From Mangrovibacterium diazotrophicum (GTDB taxonomy: Bacteria > Bacteroidota > Bacteroidia > Bacteroidales > Prolixibacteraceae), in assembly GCF_003610535.1 (NCBI RefSeq), contig NZ_RAPN01000001.1:558001-622000 (forward strand): a DNA stretch of 64,000 bases, given 5' to 3'. Below are positions 17,134-26,578 of this stretch, one piece after another. A model generated the notes under the pieces. The model ran no database searches and was not told the origin of the DNA. It worked only from the letters and a program-made list of their open reading frames with translations. Within the stretch, counting starts at the first letter, position 1. Every line of letters starts with the position of its first letter. The translations under genes were made by a program, and so were the position numbers.

Positions 17134-18393
17134 ATGTGGGGTATCTTTAAATTCGACACCAAGAACCATCAGCCCAGACTTGGCGCGGCTGAAATCTTCA
17201 AATTTATTGGTCCGGGACTGCTGGTCACCGTTGGCTTTATCGACCCGGGAAACTGGGCTTCGAACCTGGCTGCGGGCGCCCAGTTCGGATACTCCCTGTT
17301 GTGGATGGTCACGCTCTCCACGATTATGCTCATCGTGCTTCAGCACAATGTTGCCCACCTGGGAATCGTAACCGGTCTTTGTCTCTCAGAGGCTGCCACC
17401 GAGCATTTAAAACCGCTTTATTCGCGCGGATTGCTGATCTCGGCCATGATGGCTTCAGTTTCAACCTCGCTGGCTGAAATTCTTGGGGGAGCCATCGCCT
17501 TGAAAATGCTATTTGATATCCCTATCGTAATCGGATCGGTACTTGTCACGGTTTTTGTCATCATCATGTTGTTTTCCAAAAACTACCGGGTAATCGAAAA
17601 ATGGATCATCGCCTTCGTTTCTGTCATCGGGCTTTCATTTCTGTACGAGCTTTCGCTGGTTGACGTGGCATGGGGACAAGCCGTAAAAGGCTGGGTAACA
17701 CCCTCCTTCCCCGAGAATTCGATCCTGGTGATCATGAGCGTGCTTGGAGCTGTTGTGATGCCGCATAACCTGTTTCTGCATTCCGAAATCATTCAAAGCC
17801 GCCAATGGAACCTGGCCGACGATGCCGTGATCAAAAAACAACTGAAGTACGAGTTCTTCGATACGCTGTTCAGTATGATTATTGGCTGGGCCATCAACAG
17901 CGCCATGATTTTGCTGGCTGCTGTAACCTTTTTTAAAACGAAAACCCCGGTTGATGAACTGGAGCAAGCCAATCATCTCTTAGGGCCACTTTTGGGTAGT
18001 CATGCCTCCAACGTGTTTGCCGTAGCGCTACTGTTTGCCGGCATCTCGTCAACCATTACTTCAGGCATGTCGGCAGGAAGTATTTTTGCAGGAATTTACA
18101 AGGAACCCTACGATATAAAGGACAGTCACTCCAAACTTGGTGTGATCCTCTCACTGGTATTGGCACTCATCATCATTTTCTTTATTTCCAATCCTTTCCA
18201 GGGATTGTTGATTTCACAAATGGTTTTGAGCATCCAGCTCCCGTTGACGATTTTTGCACAGGTTTATCTCACCTCATCCGAAAAGGTGATGGGGAAATAT
18301 AAAAACTCCATAAAATCAAAATGGATGCTTTATGCCCTGGGCGCAATCGTTACAGCTCTGAATATTGTGTTATTTGTTAGTGCTTTTCAGTAG
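17134..18393 (+). CDS. Nramp-family divalent metal transporter (MntH-like)
   Basis: The 419-residue protein has about eleven membrane helices and both hallmarks of the Nramp metal site: FIDPGNW in helix 1 (about residues 36-42) and VVMPHNLFLHS in helix 6 (about 207-217). The Met of MPH is the metal-binding residue that favours Mn2+ and Fe2+ over Mg2+ and Ca2+, so this should be a canonical proton-coupled Mn/Fe importer. Length and helix count are normal. It stands alone on the plus strand between minus-strand genes. No MntR or Fur box is evident upstream. Confidence 0.92.
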   Translation: MWGIFKFDTKNHQPRLGAAEIFKFIGPGLLVTVGFIDPGNWASNLAAGAQFGYSLLWMVTLSTIMLIVLQHNVAHLGIVTGLCLSEAATEHLKPLYSRGLLISAMMASVSTSLAEILGGAIALKMLFDIPIVIGSVLVTVFVIIMLFSKNYRVIEKWIIAFVSVIGLSFLYELSLVDVAWGQAVKGWVTPSFPENSILVIMSVLGAVVMPHNLFLHSEIIQSRQWNLADDAVIKKQLKYEFFDTLFSMIIGWAINSAMILLAAVTFFKTKTPVDELEQANHLLGPLLGSHASNVFAVALLFAGISSTITSGMSAGSIFAGIYKEPYDIKDSHSKLGVILSLVLALIIIFFISNPFQGLLISQMVLSIQLPLTIFAQVYLTSSEKVMGKYKNSIKSKWMLYALGAIVTALNIVLFVSAFQ

Positions 18394-18443
18394 AAATTCA
18401 ATATTCAATCAATTAGGAATACGCACGAGCTAAACTGAGCTTT

Positions 18444-18869
18444 TTAACTACCACAAACTTCCTTTGTTAGCCGATCCAGGTTTTGCTCGTTGGAAGGAAT
18501 AACAACTGGCGCCACAATATTGGCAACCTCTTCGCTGTCAAACTCCTGATTCCAGTCAACGACTGTCCCTGTCTTCGAATCGATTAGTTGGATAGTTAAA
18601 GTGAAATGTGGCTGCGAAAGGTGCCGGATAACCACCTTTTCATTGCCAATAATTTCAACAAACTCGGATTCGTTGGCATAGTCAGTTCCATCAGGCCCGT
18701 GCATGATAAACGACCACCGTCCTCCGGCTTCAAACTCAAACAACTTAAACGTGTTCGAAAAGCCGTCTGGCCCCCACCAGCGAGCCAATCGATCAGGTTC
18801 GCTTATCGCATCGAAGACCTGCCCTGGTGACGCTGAAATCTCGCGTGATGTCTGGAATGTTTTCATCTT
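18444..18869 (-). CDS. START/AHSA1-like domain protein
   Basis: The chosen ATG (MKTFQTSREI) gives 141 residues; a start 24 bases further upstream is possible. The protein is a single SRPBCC/AHSA1-type domain: FQTSREISASPGQVFDAISE, then LARWWGPDGFSNTF, GGRWSFIMHGPDG and the C-terminal helix NEQNLDRLTKEVCGS. This fold binds hydrophobic ligands in a deep cavity; the AHSA1 group includes Hsp90-activator-like and toxin-immunity or regulator-associated proteins. No ligand can be predicted. It lies downstream of rsgA on the same strand with a gap of 77 bases. Confidence 0.85.
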   Translation of the reverse strand, partial: KMKTFQTSREISASPGQVFDAISEPDRLARWWGPDGFSNTFKLFEFEAGGRWSFIMHGPDGTDYANESEFVEIIGNEKVVIRHLSQPHFTLTIQLIDSKTGTVVDWNQEFDSEEVANIVAPVVIPSNEQNLDRLTKEVCGS

Positions 18870-18946
18870 GTTTTGTTTTCTTATAGAATACAAACCGCTA
18901 CAATTCTGTTTTGCCTCCGTCAGTTTCTGTCCAAACCGTGGTTTTA

Positions 18947-20008
18947 TTACTTCTTATAATTCCCCTTTTTGTAGTTTTTCATCAGCTTCCCGAAATCCTT
19001 ATCCTTTTTGCGTTTTTCGGCCACCGTCGATTCAAAGTGCTGCTGTTCCCGCGTCATTCTCAGGTAATTTTCATACGAAGCCTGATCAATCGCTCCAGTT
19101 TCCAAAGCCGCCAATACCGCACAACCGGTCTCCGTGGTGTGCGAGCAGTCCTTAAAACGGCATTCTTCGGAAAGCTCCAGAATTGTTCCGAATGTTAATT
19201 CAATTCCGCCAACCGAATCCGCCATGCCCACCTCGCGCATTCCCGGATTATCTATGATAATTCCGCCGCTTTCGAGAACCTTTAACTCGCGGTGAGTAGT
19301 CACGTGTTTCCCGCGGTTCGTATGCTCGCTGATCACGTCGGTTTGCATCAGTTGCTGACCAAGCAACGTGTTTAAAAGTGTGGACTTTCCAACGCCAGAA
19401 GAGCCCAACAAACAATAGGTCTTCCCTTGGTCCAGCATCTGCTTTAATTCATCAATCCCCTGTTTCGATTCATTGCTGATTGTTAAAATTGGAACGTCTT
19501 TAACTCTTTTCCGAACGCTTTCCAATAATTCTACCGAAGCTGCGGCCTCAATCAAATCAATTTTGCCCAGGATGACGATCGGCTCAACATTTGAGTTGTG
19601 GCAAATCGCCAGATAACGTTCAATCCGATTAATGCTGAAATCACGGTCGACAGCCAGCACAATAAAAGCTTTGTCAATATTGGTTGCAATAATTTGCTTC
19701 TCCCCTTTTTTACCGACTGCCTGCCGCTCGATCACCGACTTTCGCGGCAAAACAGCATGAATCAGTGCTTTGTCGTCGTCGTACTCCGATACAGCCACCC
19801 AATCGCCAACAGCCGGAAAATCGGCCCGGCTTTGAGCCGAAAAGCGCAAATTACCGAGTATTTCAGCGTCGTATTCGGTCTCAGCTGTCTTCACTACATA
19901 GCGCTCCTTGTGCTCGGCAATTACCCGTCCAATGGTGAAAGTACCCAAACCATGTTCGGTTCGGTAATGCTCCAAGTCGCTGGTGTATCCTAAATCTTCA
20001 AGGGTCAT
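18947..20008 (-). CDS. rsgA: Ribosome small-subunit GTPase RsgA
   Basis: The 353-residue protein has an N-terminal OB-fold (about 1-100), then a circularly permuted GTPase domain in which the NKxD-like region (VIVILGKIDLIE) precedes the P-loop (LLGSSGVGKSTLLNTLLG, about 198-215) and switch II (IIDNPGMREVGM). A C-terminal zinc knuckle follows (about 285-305: CRFKDCSHTTETGC). RsgA binds the 30S subunit late in its maturation and releases assembly factors. The last 30 residues are Lys-rich. It is slightly longer than the E. coli protein. Upstream lies a DJ-1/PfpI gene with a 43-base gap. Confidence 0.95.
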   Translation of the reverse strand: MTLEDLGYTSDLEHYRTEHGLGTFTIGRVIAEHKERYVVKTAETEYDAEILGNLRFSAQSRADFPAVGDWVAVSEYDDDKALIHAVLPRKSVIERQAVGKKGEKQIIATNIDKAFIVLAVDRDFSINRIERYLAICHNSNVEPIVILGKIDLIEAAASVELLESVRKRVKDVPILTISNESKQGIDELKQMLDQGKTYCLLGSSGVGKSTLLNTLLGQQLMQTDVISEHTNRGKHVTTHRELKVLESGGIIIDNPGMREVGMADSVGGIELTFGTILELSEECRFKDCSHTTETGCAVLAALETGAIDQASYENYLRMTREQQHFESTVAEKRKKDKDFGKLMKNYKKGNYKK

Positions 20009-20051
20009 CTTTCTATTTATTTCGGAGTAATTTTCACCATTTATTTCAACA

Positions 20052-20627
20052 CTAAAATCCCATCAACTGCCGCACGTAATCGGCATTTTCTCTGGTGGTC
20101 AGATTTTCGAGTAAGAGCAACGCAACATTCATCGCTGTCGACGGATTCCAGGAAGTGATCAGCTGATCGTCCATGACGATAGGTTGATGAAGAACATTGA
20201 CGCCAAAGCTGCTCAAAGCTTCCCTGCGAACAGGGTTGTTGTAGGTCGTTCCTTTTTTGCCAGCCAGCACACCACTTTTACCCAGAGGCAACGCCCCAAC
20301 ACATATCGAGGCAATGATTTTATTCTCGGCCTCAAACTTTCGGATCAAATCCAGAAACCGCTCGTCGTAAGCATCGTTGTAAAAACCGTAAACCTCAAAT
20401 CCGCCGGGCACAGCCAGCGCATCGAATTGGCAGACATCAATTTCATCAATCACATAATCGACGCCAAAGCGCTGACTAAAGGAACTTTTAATCTCTTTTC
20501 GCAAAGCGCCCGTATACAATTTTGTGGTGCCGTCACCTTCTTCCAGGTTCCACCCCATCACGTCGATAAACACACTGGCTTCAAAAACTTCAAATCCCTC
20601 GGCTAGTAGTAAGAGTATATTTTTCAT
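20052..20627 (-). CDS. DJ-1/PfpI-family protein
   Basis: The preferred start (MKNILLLLAEGFEVFEASVF) gives 191 residues; an in-frame ATG 18 bases upstream exists. The fold is that of DJ-1/PfpI: ALAVPGGFEVYGF with the conserved Glu environment, and the nucleophile elbow ASICVGALPLG carrying the reactive cysteine (about residue 113). Members act as glyoxalases, deglycase-like or stress proteins, chaperones or proteases, so a precise activity cannot be given. The late region TSWNPSTAMNVALLLLENL matches the YajL/ThiJ branch. It is followed by rsgA on the same strand. Confidence 0.88.
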   Translation of the reverse strand: MKNILLLLAEGFEVFEASVFIDVMGWNLEEGDGTTKLYTGALRKEIKSSFSQRFGVDYVIDEIDVCQFDALAVPGGFEVYGFYNDAYDERFLDLIRKFEAENKIIASICVGALPLGKSGVLAGKKGTTYNNPVRREALSSFGVNVLHQPIVMDDQLITSWNPSTAMNVALLLLENLTTRENADYVRQLMGF

Positions 20628-20677
20628 ATCGGATCTTATTTCCATTCGTTTCGTGAATCATCCATCAAAACTAAGCC

Positions 20678-20965
20678 TCATCTTGGGTCTTTCCAATACC
20701 ACCATTTCAGTTTTTCAGGCTCTTGCTCATTTCCTGGTGTTTCGGCAAAATAAACGGCACAACGGAAGACATAAAGCAGACAGCGATCCTGAACTACACC
20801 CGCATAGCGGTTCGATAAATCATAAAGCACTTCGGGATCTTTGCCCACCAAATCCGCGACCTTCAAAATCCCAATATTCCAAAGATCATCAGCAATTGAT
20901 TTCCCGACACCGGGGATGGTTTTTAGTTCTTTTATCGACTGTTCTTTATTCATTGTCGTTTCCAT
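20678..20965 (-). CDS. Helix-hairpin-helix protein of the Cdd1 type
   Basis: The frame opens at a GTG at 20983, but an ATG at 20965 (METTMNKEQS) or at 20953 is more likely. The product of about 95 residues carries a helix-hairpin-helix motif (LKTIPGVGKSIADDLWNIGI, residues 15-34) and the tail pattern CAVYFAETPGNEQEPEKLKW typical of the pathogenicity-locus Cdd1 family. HhH motifs bind DNA backbones; the family's role is not established. The conserved Trp-rich end (KWWYWKDPR) fits the family. Confidence 0.85.
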   Translation of the reverse strand: METTMNKEQSIKELKTIPGVGKSIADDLWNIGILKVADLVGKDPEVLYDLSNRYAGVVQDRCLLYVFRCAVYFAETPGNEQEPEKLKWWYWKDPR

Positions 20966-20983
20966 TTCAAATTTCCTACCCAC

Positions 20984-22726
20984 TTAAAATACAATATCAA
21001 TATCTAAACCGTTGAAATAAGCCGTTGGAGAGTGAGAAGACAGGACGACTCCGTACTTCAGTTTCAGGGGAACAATATATTCCAGCGGAATCCGCAACCA
21101 GGTGGGCAAGTTATAATAATTGATGTTTAGCAGCGATCCAAACTGAACGCCAATTGAAGGCGTAAAAACAAATTCAGTTGCCCCGTCTACAAATTGAACA
21201 CCGGCTTCGGTATAGTTCGACAAGCCCAAAAATCGTTTTTCGCCTACCCAAATATCGAGGTTATTACGAAGCCCCGCCTTCACCTGTTGTGCAAAATAGG
21301 GCGAAAAAGTGTCGTCTTTATATGCTTTTATATCCCCCAGGCTATAAGCCAGCGTGTAGCCCATCCAGTAATCAACGGTTCCTCTTTTACCGCCACGCTC
21401 ATTATGCGTGTAAATACTCACCGGATTACCAAAATTCACCCTGAAATCCACCCCTTCGTAGTATCGTCCATGAAAAGCAGGCCCGTTGAAACCGATGATA
21501 AAAGAATTGGCAATGCGACTGCGTACAAAATTGCGGTAATACGGCGTTTGTCCGGCTTTCTGCATGCTATCGGTAATGGTAATACTGTCGGGAAACAAGG
21601 TATTCAAATCCGAATTAAAGGGAATCGGGACCAACTTCAATGCAGGAGTAGCCGCAATCAGGAAATCCGGCTGAAGCTTTTTGTCATCGGGAATAAGATT
21701 GTAAAAAGGAATGTGATTTTCATTCGAATAACTTTGCTCAAAGGCATTCCAAACATCCGACAGCGACAGGTGCACTGCCTTGATAATACGGTCGGCCTCA
21801 TCAGTATATTCCTGGTGTTTGATCGCCAATAAACTGGTGTCCTTTTCCCAGGCATCGTGCGTGTGATTGAACGCTTTATCGCCATAAGCACGCCAGATAT
21901 CGGCCTCGCGGTTAACAACCGTGCAACCTTCGTCATTATAAAAATCGTGCAAAGCCTTGTTGTTGGTAATGGAGGCAAATGAGGTACGCCGCACCACGAG
22001 GTGGCCTGCCGCGAAGCAATCTTCCAGAAAATGGTCGGCAAAGCCATTGAACAGAAATGCATAAAACAGCAGAACCTTCGCTTCTTCCGGATTGGTTTTG
22101 GCTAACCGGCCGCTTTGCTCTGCCAAATCAATGGCAACCGCATGCAAAGATACATACATATTAATGGCGTTGGTTCCATTCAATTCTTTAAAGATCGACC
22201 GCACTAATGACGGATTTTGACACTGTCGGATAAACTCCTTGTTGAAATGCCGCAATTGCTGCTGGAAGGTTTTATCGTATTCGTAAAAGTGCCCTAAGTT
22301 GACGGCTGCCTGCAGCGCATAGGCAAAGTCGGTGTGCGTCAGCTTTCCGTCGGGGGCGGAGGTGTAGCCCATATCCATGTACTGGTTGTGCAACAACAAA
22401 ATCTGTTGCATGACCGAATTCTTTAGCCTCAGTTGCTTTTCCAGCAATAAGGGATTGGAGCAATGGTCACCACTCAGGCCGTTTAACACACCATACGAAA
22501 TTTGCTGGCCTCCTTTGACCGACAAATCGGTGAAATACCAGACTGCTTCTTCGTCTTCCTGTATATTTAAAAATTGGAAAAACAGCGCCGTATTTCGTTG
22601 GTTCGAAACATCTGCCAACAAGCGGGAGAAAGCGACATCGCCAATATCCTTGTGTTCGGAATAGTTATAAGCAAACAGATTGCCGGTCCAGAAAAAAGCA
22701 ATAAAGCCCCAAATTATCTTTCGCAT
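20984..22726 (-). CDS. Phospholipase C/P1-nuclease-like protein with barrel-like C-terminus
   Basis: The 580-residue protein has a signal peptide (cleaved near residue 19, NLFA). The first 330 residues look like a zinc-dependent phospholipase C or S1/P1 nuclease helical domain: SEHKDIGDVAF, a central NLGHFYEYDKTF, and ADHFLEDCFAAGHLVVRR, the last resembling the HxxxD...H metal motif of that superfamily. The final 200 residues become beta-rich (GVDFRVNFGNPVSIYTH onward) and end with an aromatic-flanked strand closing in IDIVF, like an outer-membrane barrel. The combination suggests a surface or periplasmic hydrolase tied to the outer membrane. The enzymatic assignment is inferred from motif spacing only. 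Confidence 0.6.
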   Translation of the reverse strand: MRKIIWGFIAFFWTGNLFAYNYSEHKDIGDVAFSRLLADVSNQRNTALFFQFLNIQEDEEAVWYFTDLSVKGGQQISYGVLNGLSGDHCSNPLLLEKQLRLKNSVMQQILLLHNQYMDMGYTSAPDGKLTHTDFAYALQAAVNLGHFYEYDKTFQQQLRHFNKEFIRQCQNPSLVRSIFKELNGTNAINMYVSLHAVAIDLAEQSGRLAKTNPEEAKVLLFYAFLFNGFADHFLEDCFAAGHLVVRRTSFASITNNKALHDFYNDEGCTVVNREADIWRAYGDKAFNHTHDAWEKDTSLLAIKHQEYTDEADRIIKAVHLSLSDVWNAFEQSYSNENHIPFYNLIPDDKKLQPDFLIAATPALKLVPIPFNSDLNTLFPDSITITDSMQKAGQTPYYRNFVRSRIANSFIIGFNGPAFHGRYYEGVDFRVNFGNPVSIYTHNERGGKRGTVDYWMGYTLAYSLGDIKAYKDDTFSPYFAQQVKAGLRNNLDIWVGEKRFLGLSNYTEAGVQFVDGATEFVFTPSIGVQFGSLLNINYYNLPTWLRIPLEYIVPLKLKYGVVLSSHSPTAYFNGLDIDIVF

Positions 22727-22806
22727 AATCGATCATTTCTTTAAAGTTACAATCAATCAAGGCAACTACCGGCATGCATTAGAAAAAGATTAAAGCCCTT
22801 TGTACT

Positions 22807-23892
22807 TTAAAATGCTTCCCCGATCCTGAAATAAACGCCCCAATCATCCTGTCCTTTGGCCAGGTCGAGCCCAACCCGAATGCCGGTTTTCTCCAACAAT
22901 ACATATCTGAACCCCAGCCCTGCTCCCGGCAAAATCTTTCCGTTGTCACCATCGTTCACGCTGTCCAAAATCGAGGCAATTCCACCAAAACCAACAAAAC
23001 CTACTTTATTAAATGGATTCCAGCGGTATTCAGCCTGCAAGGCCAATTGGTTGTTTCCCCTGTATTTTCCCTGGGTATACCCGCGGACATCGGTTCCGCC
23101 AATTACAAATTGCTGGTTAAACGACAAGTCGCCGATACCTACTCCACCATAAAAGCGGACAGCCAATACGTCGTTAAAAGATCGAACCGAAAAATATTGA
23201 TTGTACTGCAGATCGATATTTCGCGACACAAAGTCGTTCCCCATCCACTCCGGGAAAGTGGTGAACTGAATCTTTGAATTGGACCCGCTAAATGGATTAT
23301 ATACGTTATTCCTCGAATCCAGTATCAGCTGAGCACCAACCGACTGTAATGCCGCTTCCAGATCGACAGGCGTATCCGCAAAATTTGTTTGAAAATCAAC
23401 GTAGGTGTAACTCAAGCCCCCGTACAAATGCTCAACTATTTTCCGGTTAATAATGAACACGAAGAAATTGGCACGGGTATCGTACGGAATCCACCAATTC
23501 AACAGGTTCAGGAAAAACTGAAAGTTTAAGGTTCCCGTTCCAACCCCGGTTGAAATCCGCCAGGTATCTTCTTTCAGATAGAACATACCAAACGCTCCTG
23601 CCCCCCAACTTTCGTTTGCTGAATACAATCCAAGCGCACCAATCGTCGATAGCGGTGATAGCGTATCGTTTCTTAGTGGATTCAGCTGGATCATCGGAAC
23701 AACACCTGTTATCATTCCTATTGACCGATTATAATTTACATACGGTAGGGGTATAAATTTGAAGTTATAACCGGAATGATCCAGTCGTTCTTTCTTTTCT
23801 TTTACGATTTGCTTTTCATCGTCGACAACTTCTTGGGCCACGACTGAAATAGACAATAACAGCAGGAGTGTTAGGCTAAGAATCTGTTTCAT
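22807..23892 (-). CDS. Omp85/BamA-TamA-type outer-membrane protein
   Basis: The 361-residue protein has a signal peptide (SISVVAQ) and then a beta-barrel with alternating aromatic residues. The diagnostic Omp85 motif is VIGGTDVRGYTQGKYRGNNQ (about 265-284), the region containing the conserved (V/I)RGY loop, and the chain ends in a typical terminal strand (YFRIGEAF). POTRA domains are absent, so it belongs to the short surface-antigen D15 group. Its substrate or function is unknown. A similar protein is encoded at 50258-51487; the two share the GYTQG/AYTQG-RFRG region. It lies next to the phospholipase-like gene on the same strand. Confidence 0.85.
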   Translation of the reverse strand: MKQILSLTLLLLLSISVVAQEVVDDEKQIVKEKKERLDHSGYNFKFIPLPYVNYNRSIGMITGVVPMIQLNPLRNDTLSPLSTIGALGLYSANESWGAGAFGMFYLKEDTWRISTGVGTGTLNFQFFLNLLNWWIPYDTRANFFVFIINRKIVEHLYGGLSYTYVDFQTNFADTPVDLEAALQSVGAQLILDSRNNVYNPFSGSNSKIQFTTFPEWMGNDFVSRNIDLQYNQYFSVRSFNDVLAVRFYGGVGIGDLSFNQQFVIGGTDVRGYTQGKYRGNNQLALQAEYRWNPFNKVGFVGFGGIASILDSVNDGDNGKILPGAGLGFRYVLLEKTGIRVGLDLAKGQDDWGVYFRIGEAF

Positions 23893-24087
23893 ATTCTAAT
23901 TTTAATCCAGAGAAGGACAACTCATTAGGTGGGTATCCCGGGGTTTCTTCTATTAAAGATAATTAGAAATGATGAAAATAGCAGCACACCAAACTGAATA
24001 CAATTATTTTTTAATGGAACGCTAACTGCTGCACTTTAAGGTGTCGCAAAAATTCGAATGAATCAAAGCCAAAATCTTCAATTACGG

Positions 24088-24507
24088 CTATTTACGGGGC
24101 TTCAAAAAGAAGAGGGTAATCATCATCAGGGCAGCTACAAACTCGCAGCCGATACTGGTAAACATCAAAACCGACACATAAAGCATGTTATCGTGTGACA
24201 GGAAAGCAAATGCGCCGTCCATATAAACCAATCCAAAAATGATCAGCAAAATGCCAATGCCGATATATTCGCCTTTCCTGTTCTTGCTATTACGCCTGTT
24301 AGCCCGGATTACTTTGACGTAGGCTGCAATAAATACCAGCCGTATCGCAATGGCGAGTGAGATCCCAATTGTTGCTGATGTCGGATTTGCTCCAGGGGTC
24401 GTATCCTTGAGAATGCCCTGAATGACGGGAAACATCAGCAAAATTGACAGCACGACCAAGCCAACTGAGATCACCAAAATTCGTTCATTCCGCTGCACGT
24501 TTTCCAT
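24088..24507 (-). CDS. Small four-helix membrane protein of unknown function
   Basis: I do not recognise this 139-residue protein. It has four predicted membrane helices (about 9-31, 45-67, 80-98 and 106-133) with a short basic loop (VIRANRRNSKNRKGEY) that should face the cytoplasm. There are no charged residues within the helices that would point to transport. It lies upstream of the Omp85-type gene on the same strand with a 195-base gap, and downstream of an araC-family gene. It may be monocistronic. Confidence 0.65.
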   Translation of the reverse strand: MENVQRNERILVISVGLVVLSILLMFPVIQGILKDTTPGANPTSATIGISLAIAIRLVFIAAYVKVIRANRRNSKNRKGEYIGIGILLIIFGLVYMDGAFAFLSHDNMLYVSVLMFTSIGCEFVAALMMITLFFLKPRK

Positions 24508-24616
24508 AGCCAGCTATTTACTTGCAGGACACCAAAATTGAAAACGTTCCAATTCGGCCCTCCCCTTTTAGCATACGTTTGCAAAGCGCAGCTGTTGCCC
24601 CGAAAGAAAAATGATT

Positions 24617-25525
24617 TCAGTTTTGTTGCCGGTATTCCTGCGGCGTCATTCCGGTTTTATTCTTAAACAGCCGGCTAAAATAGTGCGGATAGTTAAACCC
24701 CAAACGGTAAGCAATCCCACTAACCGATTCAGACTCACTCAGCAAAATTGTTTTGGCTTTGTCGATGATGTAGTTGTTGATCTGATCCTTGGCGTTGTAA
24801 CCGGTTTCCTTTTTCAACAAATCACTCAAATAATTGGCAGAAAGGTGCACTCTCTGTGCGAAATATTCAATGGTGGGCATTCCTGTTTCAGCCAGTTTTC
24901 CACTTTCATAATAATCGGCTAACAACATCTGAAACCTGCTGACCACATCGGAATGCTGCGCCGACCTGGTGTTGAACTGACGCTCGTAATACCGTGTAGC
25001 CAGGTTCAGCAAAAGCTCCAGAGAAGACGCAATAACCGTCTGGCTGTGATTGTCGATTCTTTCCGAGATTTCGCCCCGGACAAAGTTCATGCAGTCCGTA
25101 ATTGTTTTCTGCTCTGCCGGCGATAAATGTAATGCCTCGTGCACGTCGTACGAAAAGAATTTGTAGCTGTCGATGGTCTTTCCAAGCGGCATATTTCGAA
25201 TTAAGTCGGGATGAAAGAACAGCATCCATCCCTGGATTTCGTCTTTCTTTTGCGCTCTCAAAACCGATTGCACCTGGTTGGGAGCCGTAAAGAAAAGAAC
25301 ACCTTCGTCAAAATCATAAGTATTTCGCCCGTATTGCAGGCCACAGCTTTTATCTTTTAAGCCAATCGAATACAAATCGGTTAAGGTTCTCATTCCCACC
25401 AAACTCTCGGGAATCGCCCACTCCGATACATCGATAATGCTGATGAGCGGATGCGTAGGTTTATGAAATCCGCACAACTCGTGCAAATGGCTCACTGATT
25501 TGATATGTACGATTTCGTCCATCAT
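24617..25525 (-). CDS. AraC-family transcriptional regulator
   Basis: The 302-residue protein has an N-terminal cupin-like sensing domain (about 1-170, with YDFDEGVLFFTAPNQVQSVL) and two helix-turn-helix motifs at the C-terminus. The second HTH matches the AraC signature well: VSGIAYRLGFNYPHYFSRLF followed by KNKTGMTPQEYRQQN. Regulators with this layout usually bind a small molecule through the cupin domain. The next gene upstream on the same strand encodes a short-chain dehydrogenase, with only 28 bases between them, so it may regulate or be co-expressed with that enzyme. Another ATG follows at the second codon. Confidence 0.9.
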   Translation of the reverse strand: MMDEIVHIKSVSHLHELCGFHKPTHPLISIIDVSEWAIPESLVGMRTLTDLYSIGLKDKSCGLQYGRNTYDFDEGVLFFTAPNQVQSVLRAQKKDEIQGWMLFFHPDLIRNMPLGKTIDSYKFFSYDVHEALHLSPAEQKTITDCMNFVRGEISERIDNHSQTVIASSLELLLNLATRYYERQFNTRSAQHSDVVSRFQMLLADYYESGKLAETGMPTIEYFAQRVHLSANYLSDLLKKETGYNAKDQINNYIIDKAKTILLSESESVSGIAYRLGFNYPHYFSRLFKNKTGMTPQEYRQQN

Positions 25526-25553
25526 GAATTACAGCTCAAGATAGGATTTAATT

Positions 25554-26372
25554 CTATTTAAACTGGCTCATAATCATCTTGTCGAACACGCGATCACCAA
25601 ACCATTTCCGGATTGCCAAAGCCGGCTTAGCCATGTAACCTTTCACATAACGGGTTTTCGGCTTTGGATCGGTTGCTGCCTGCGCGATTGTTTTTCCCAG
25701 CACATCAACATCGGTCAGCCGATCTCCGGTGTAGTTGATCTCCATGCTGTCAGCCACCTGGTTGGCAAAAGCTGCATAAACGCCTTTACCCGACGTTTCT
25801 CTCAGGTTATCGGCCGCAATCGTTCCCCAAGGTGTTTTAATGCCTCCGGGTTCCACCACCACCACATCGATACCAAATGCTTTTAGTTCCAGCCGAAGAC
25901 AATCGCTCCAGCCTTCAACAGCATGTTTAGTTGCATGATACCAGGCACCCATTGGAGTGTACATTTTTCCGCCCATCGACGAGATGTTGACGATTCGCCC
26001 GCTGTTACTCATGCGCATACTGGGCAACACCAGCTGGGTTAAACGAGCCATTCCAAACAGATTGACTTCGAATTGCCGGCGAGCCTCATTCAAGGGAACA
26101 TCCTCCACCGCACCATACGATCCGTATCCAGCATTGTTGATGAGAATATCAATTTTACCGTCCTGATCTATAATGGCATTGACAGCTTCAACCATCGAAC
26201 GCTCGCTCGTTAAATCCAGCGAAATGACATTGATGCCACTTTCCTTCAGATCTTCCATTTTTTCGGTTCTCCGCGCAGCTGCATAAACGTTGTAGCCTTG
26301 CTTGTTGAGAATATGCGCGGCCGATTTTCCCATCCCCGAGCTTGCTCCTGTAATCAATACAACTTGTTTCAT
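25554..26372 (-). CDS. Short-chain dehydrogenase/reductase
   Basis: The chosen ATG (MKQVVLITGASSGMGKSA) gives 272 residues and places the nucleotide-binding motif at the very start, as is normal. The SDR elements are TGASSGMGKSA, the NNAG motif (ILINNAGYGSYG), an active-site Ser region (GRIVNISSMGGKMYT) and the catalytic YxxxK (WYHATKHAVEGW). The dinucleotide loop AAARRTEKMEDL suggests NADP preference through Arg. The substrate is unknown. The araC-type gene follows on the same strand and may control it. Confidence 0.92.
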   Translation of the reverse strand: MKQVVLITGASSGMGKSAAHILNKQGYNVYAAARRTEKMEDLKESGINVISLDLTSERSMVEAVNAIIDQDGKIDILINNAGYGSYGAVEDVPLNEARRQFEVNLFGMARLTQLVLPSMRMSNSGRIVNISSMGGKMYTPMGAWYHATKHAVEGWSDCLRLELKAFGIDVVVVEPGGIKTPWGTIAADNLRETSGKGVYAAFANQVADSMEINYTGDRLTDVDVLGKTIAQAATDPKPKTRYVKGYMAKPALAIRKWFGDRVFDKMIMSQFK

Positions 26373-26578
26373 AGCTTTCCTGTTTTTTTTTATCACAACA
26401 ATACAAAAGTAGACTATCGGCTCCACCTATTTCAACACAAAAAAGGGATGCTAGAACACTTTTTACGAAACTGGATTGGTATTTAAATTTAAGCCCTGTT
26501 TTTGACTTGGAAGGAGTTTCGAAGAACATTACAGCCTAATCCCCTCAGCATGAAAGACTAGTCCGTTAGGTTCGAAAT

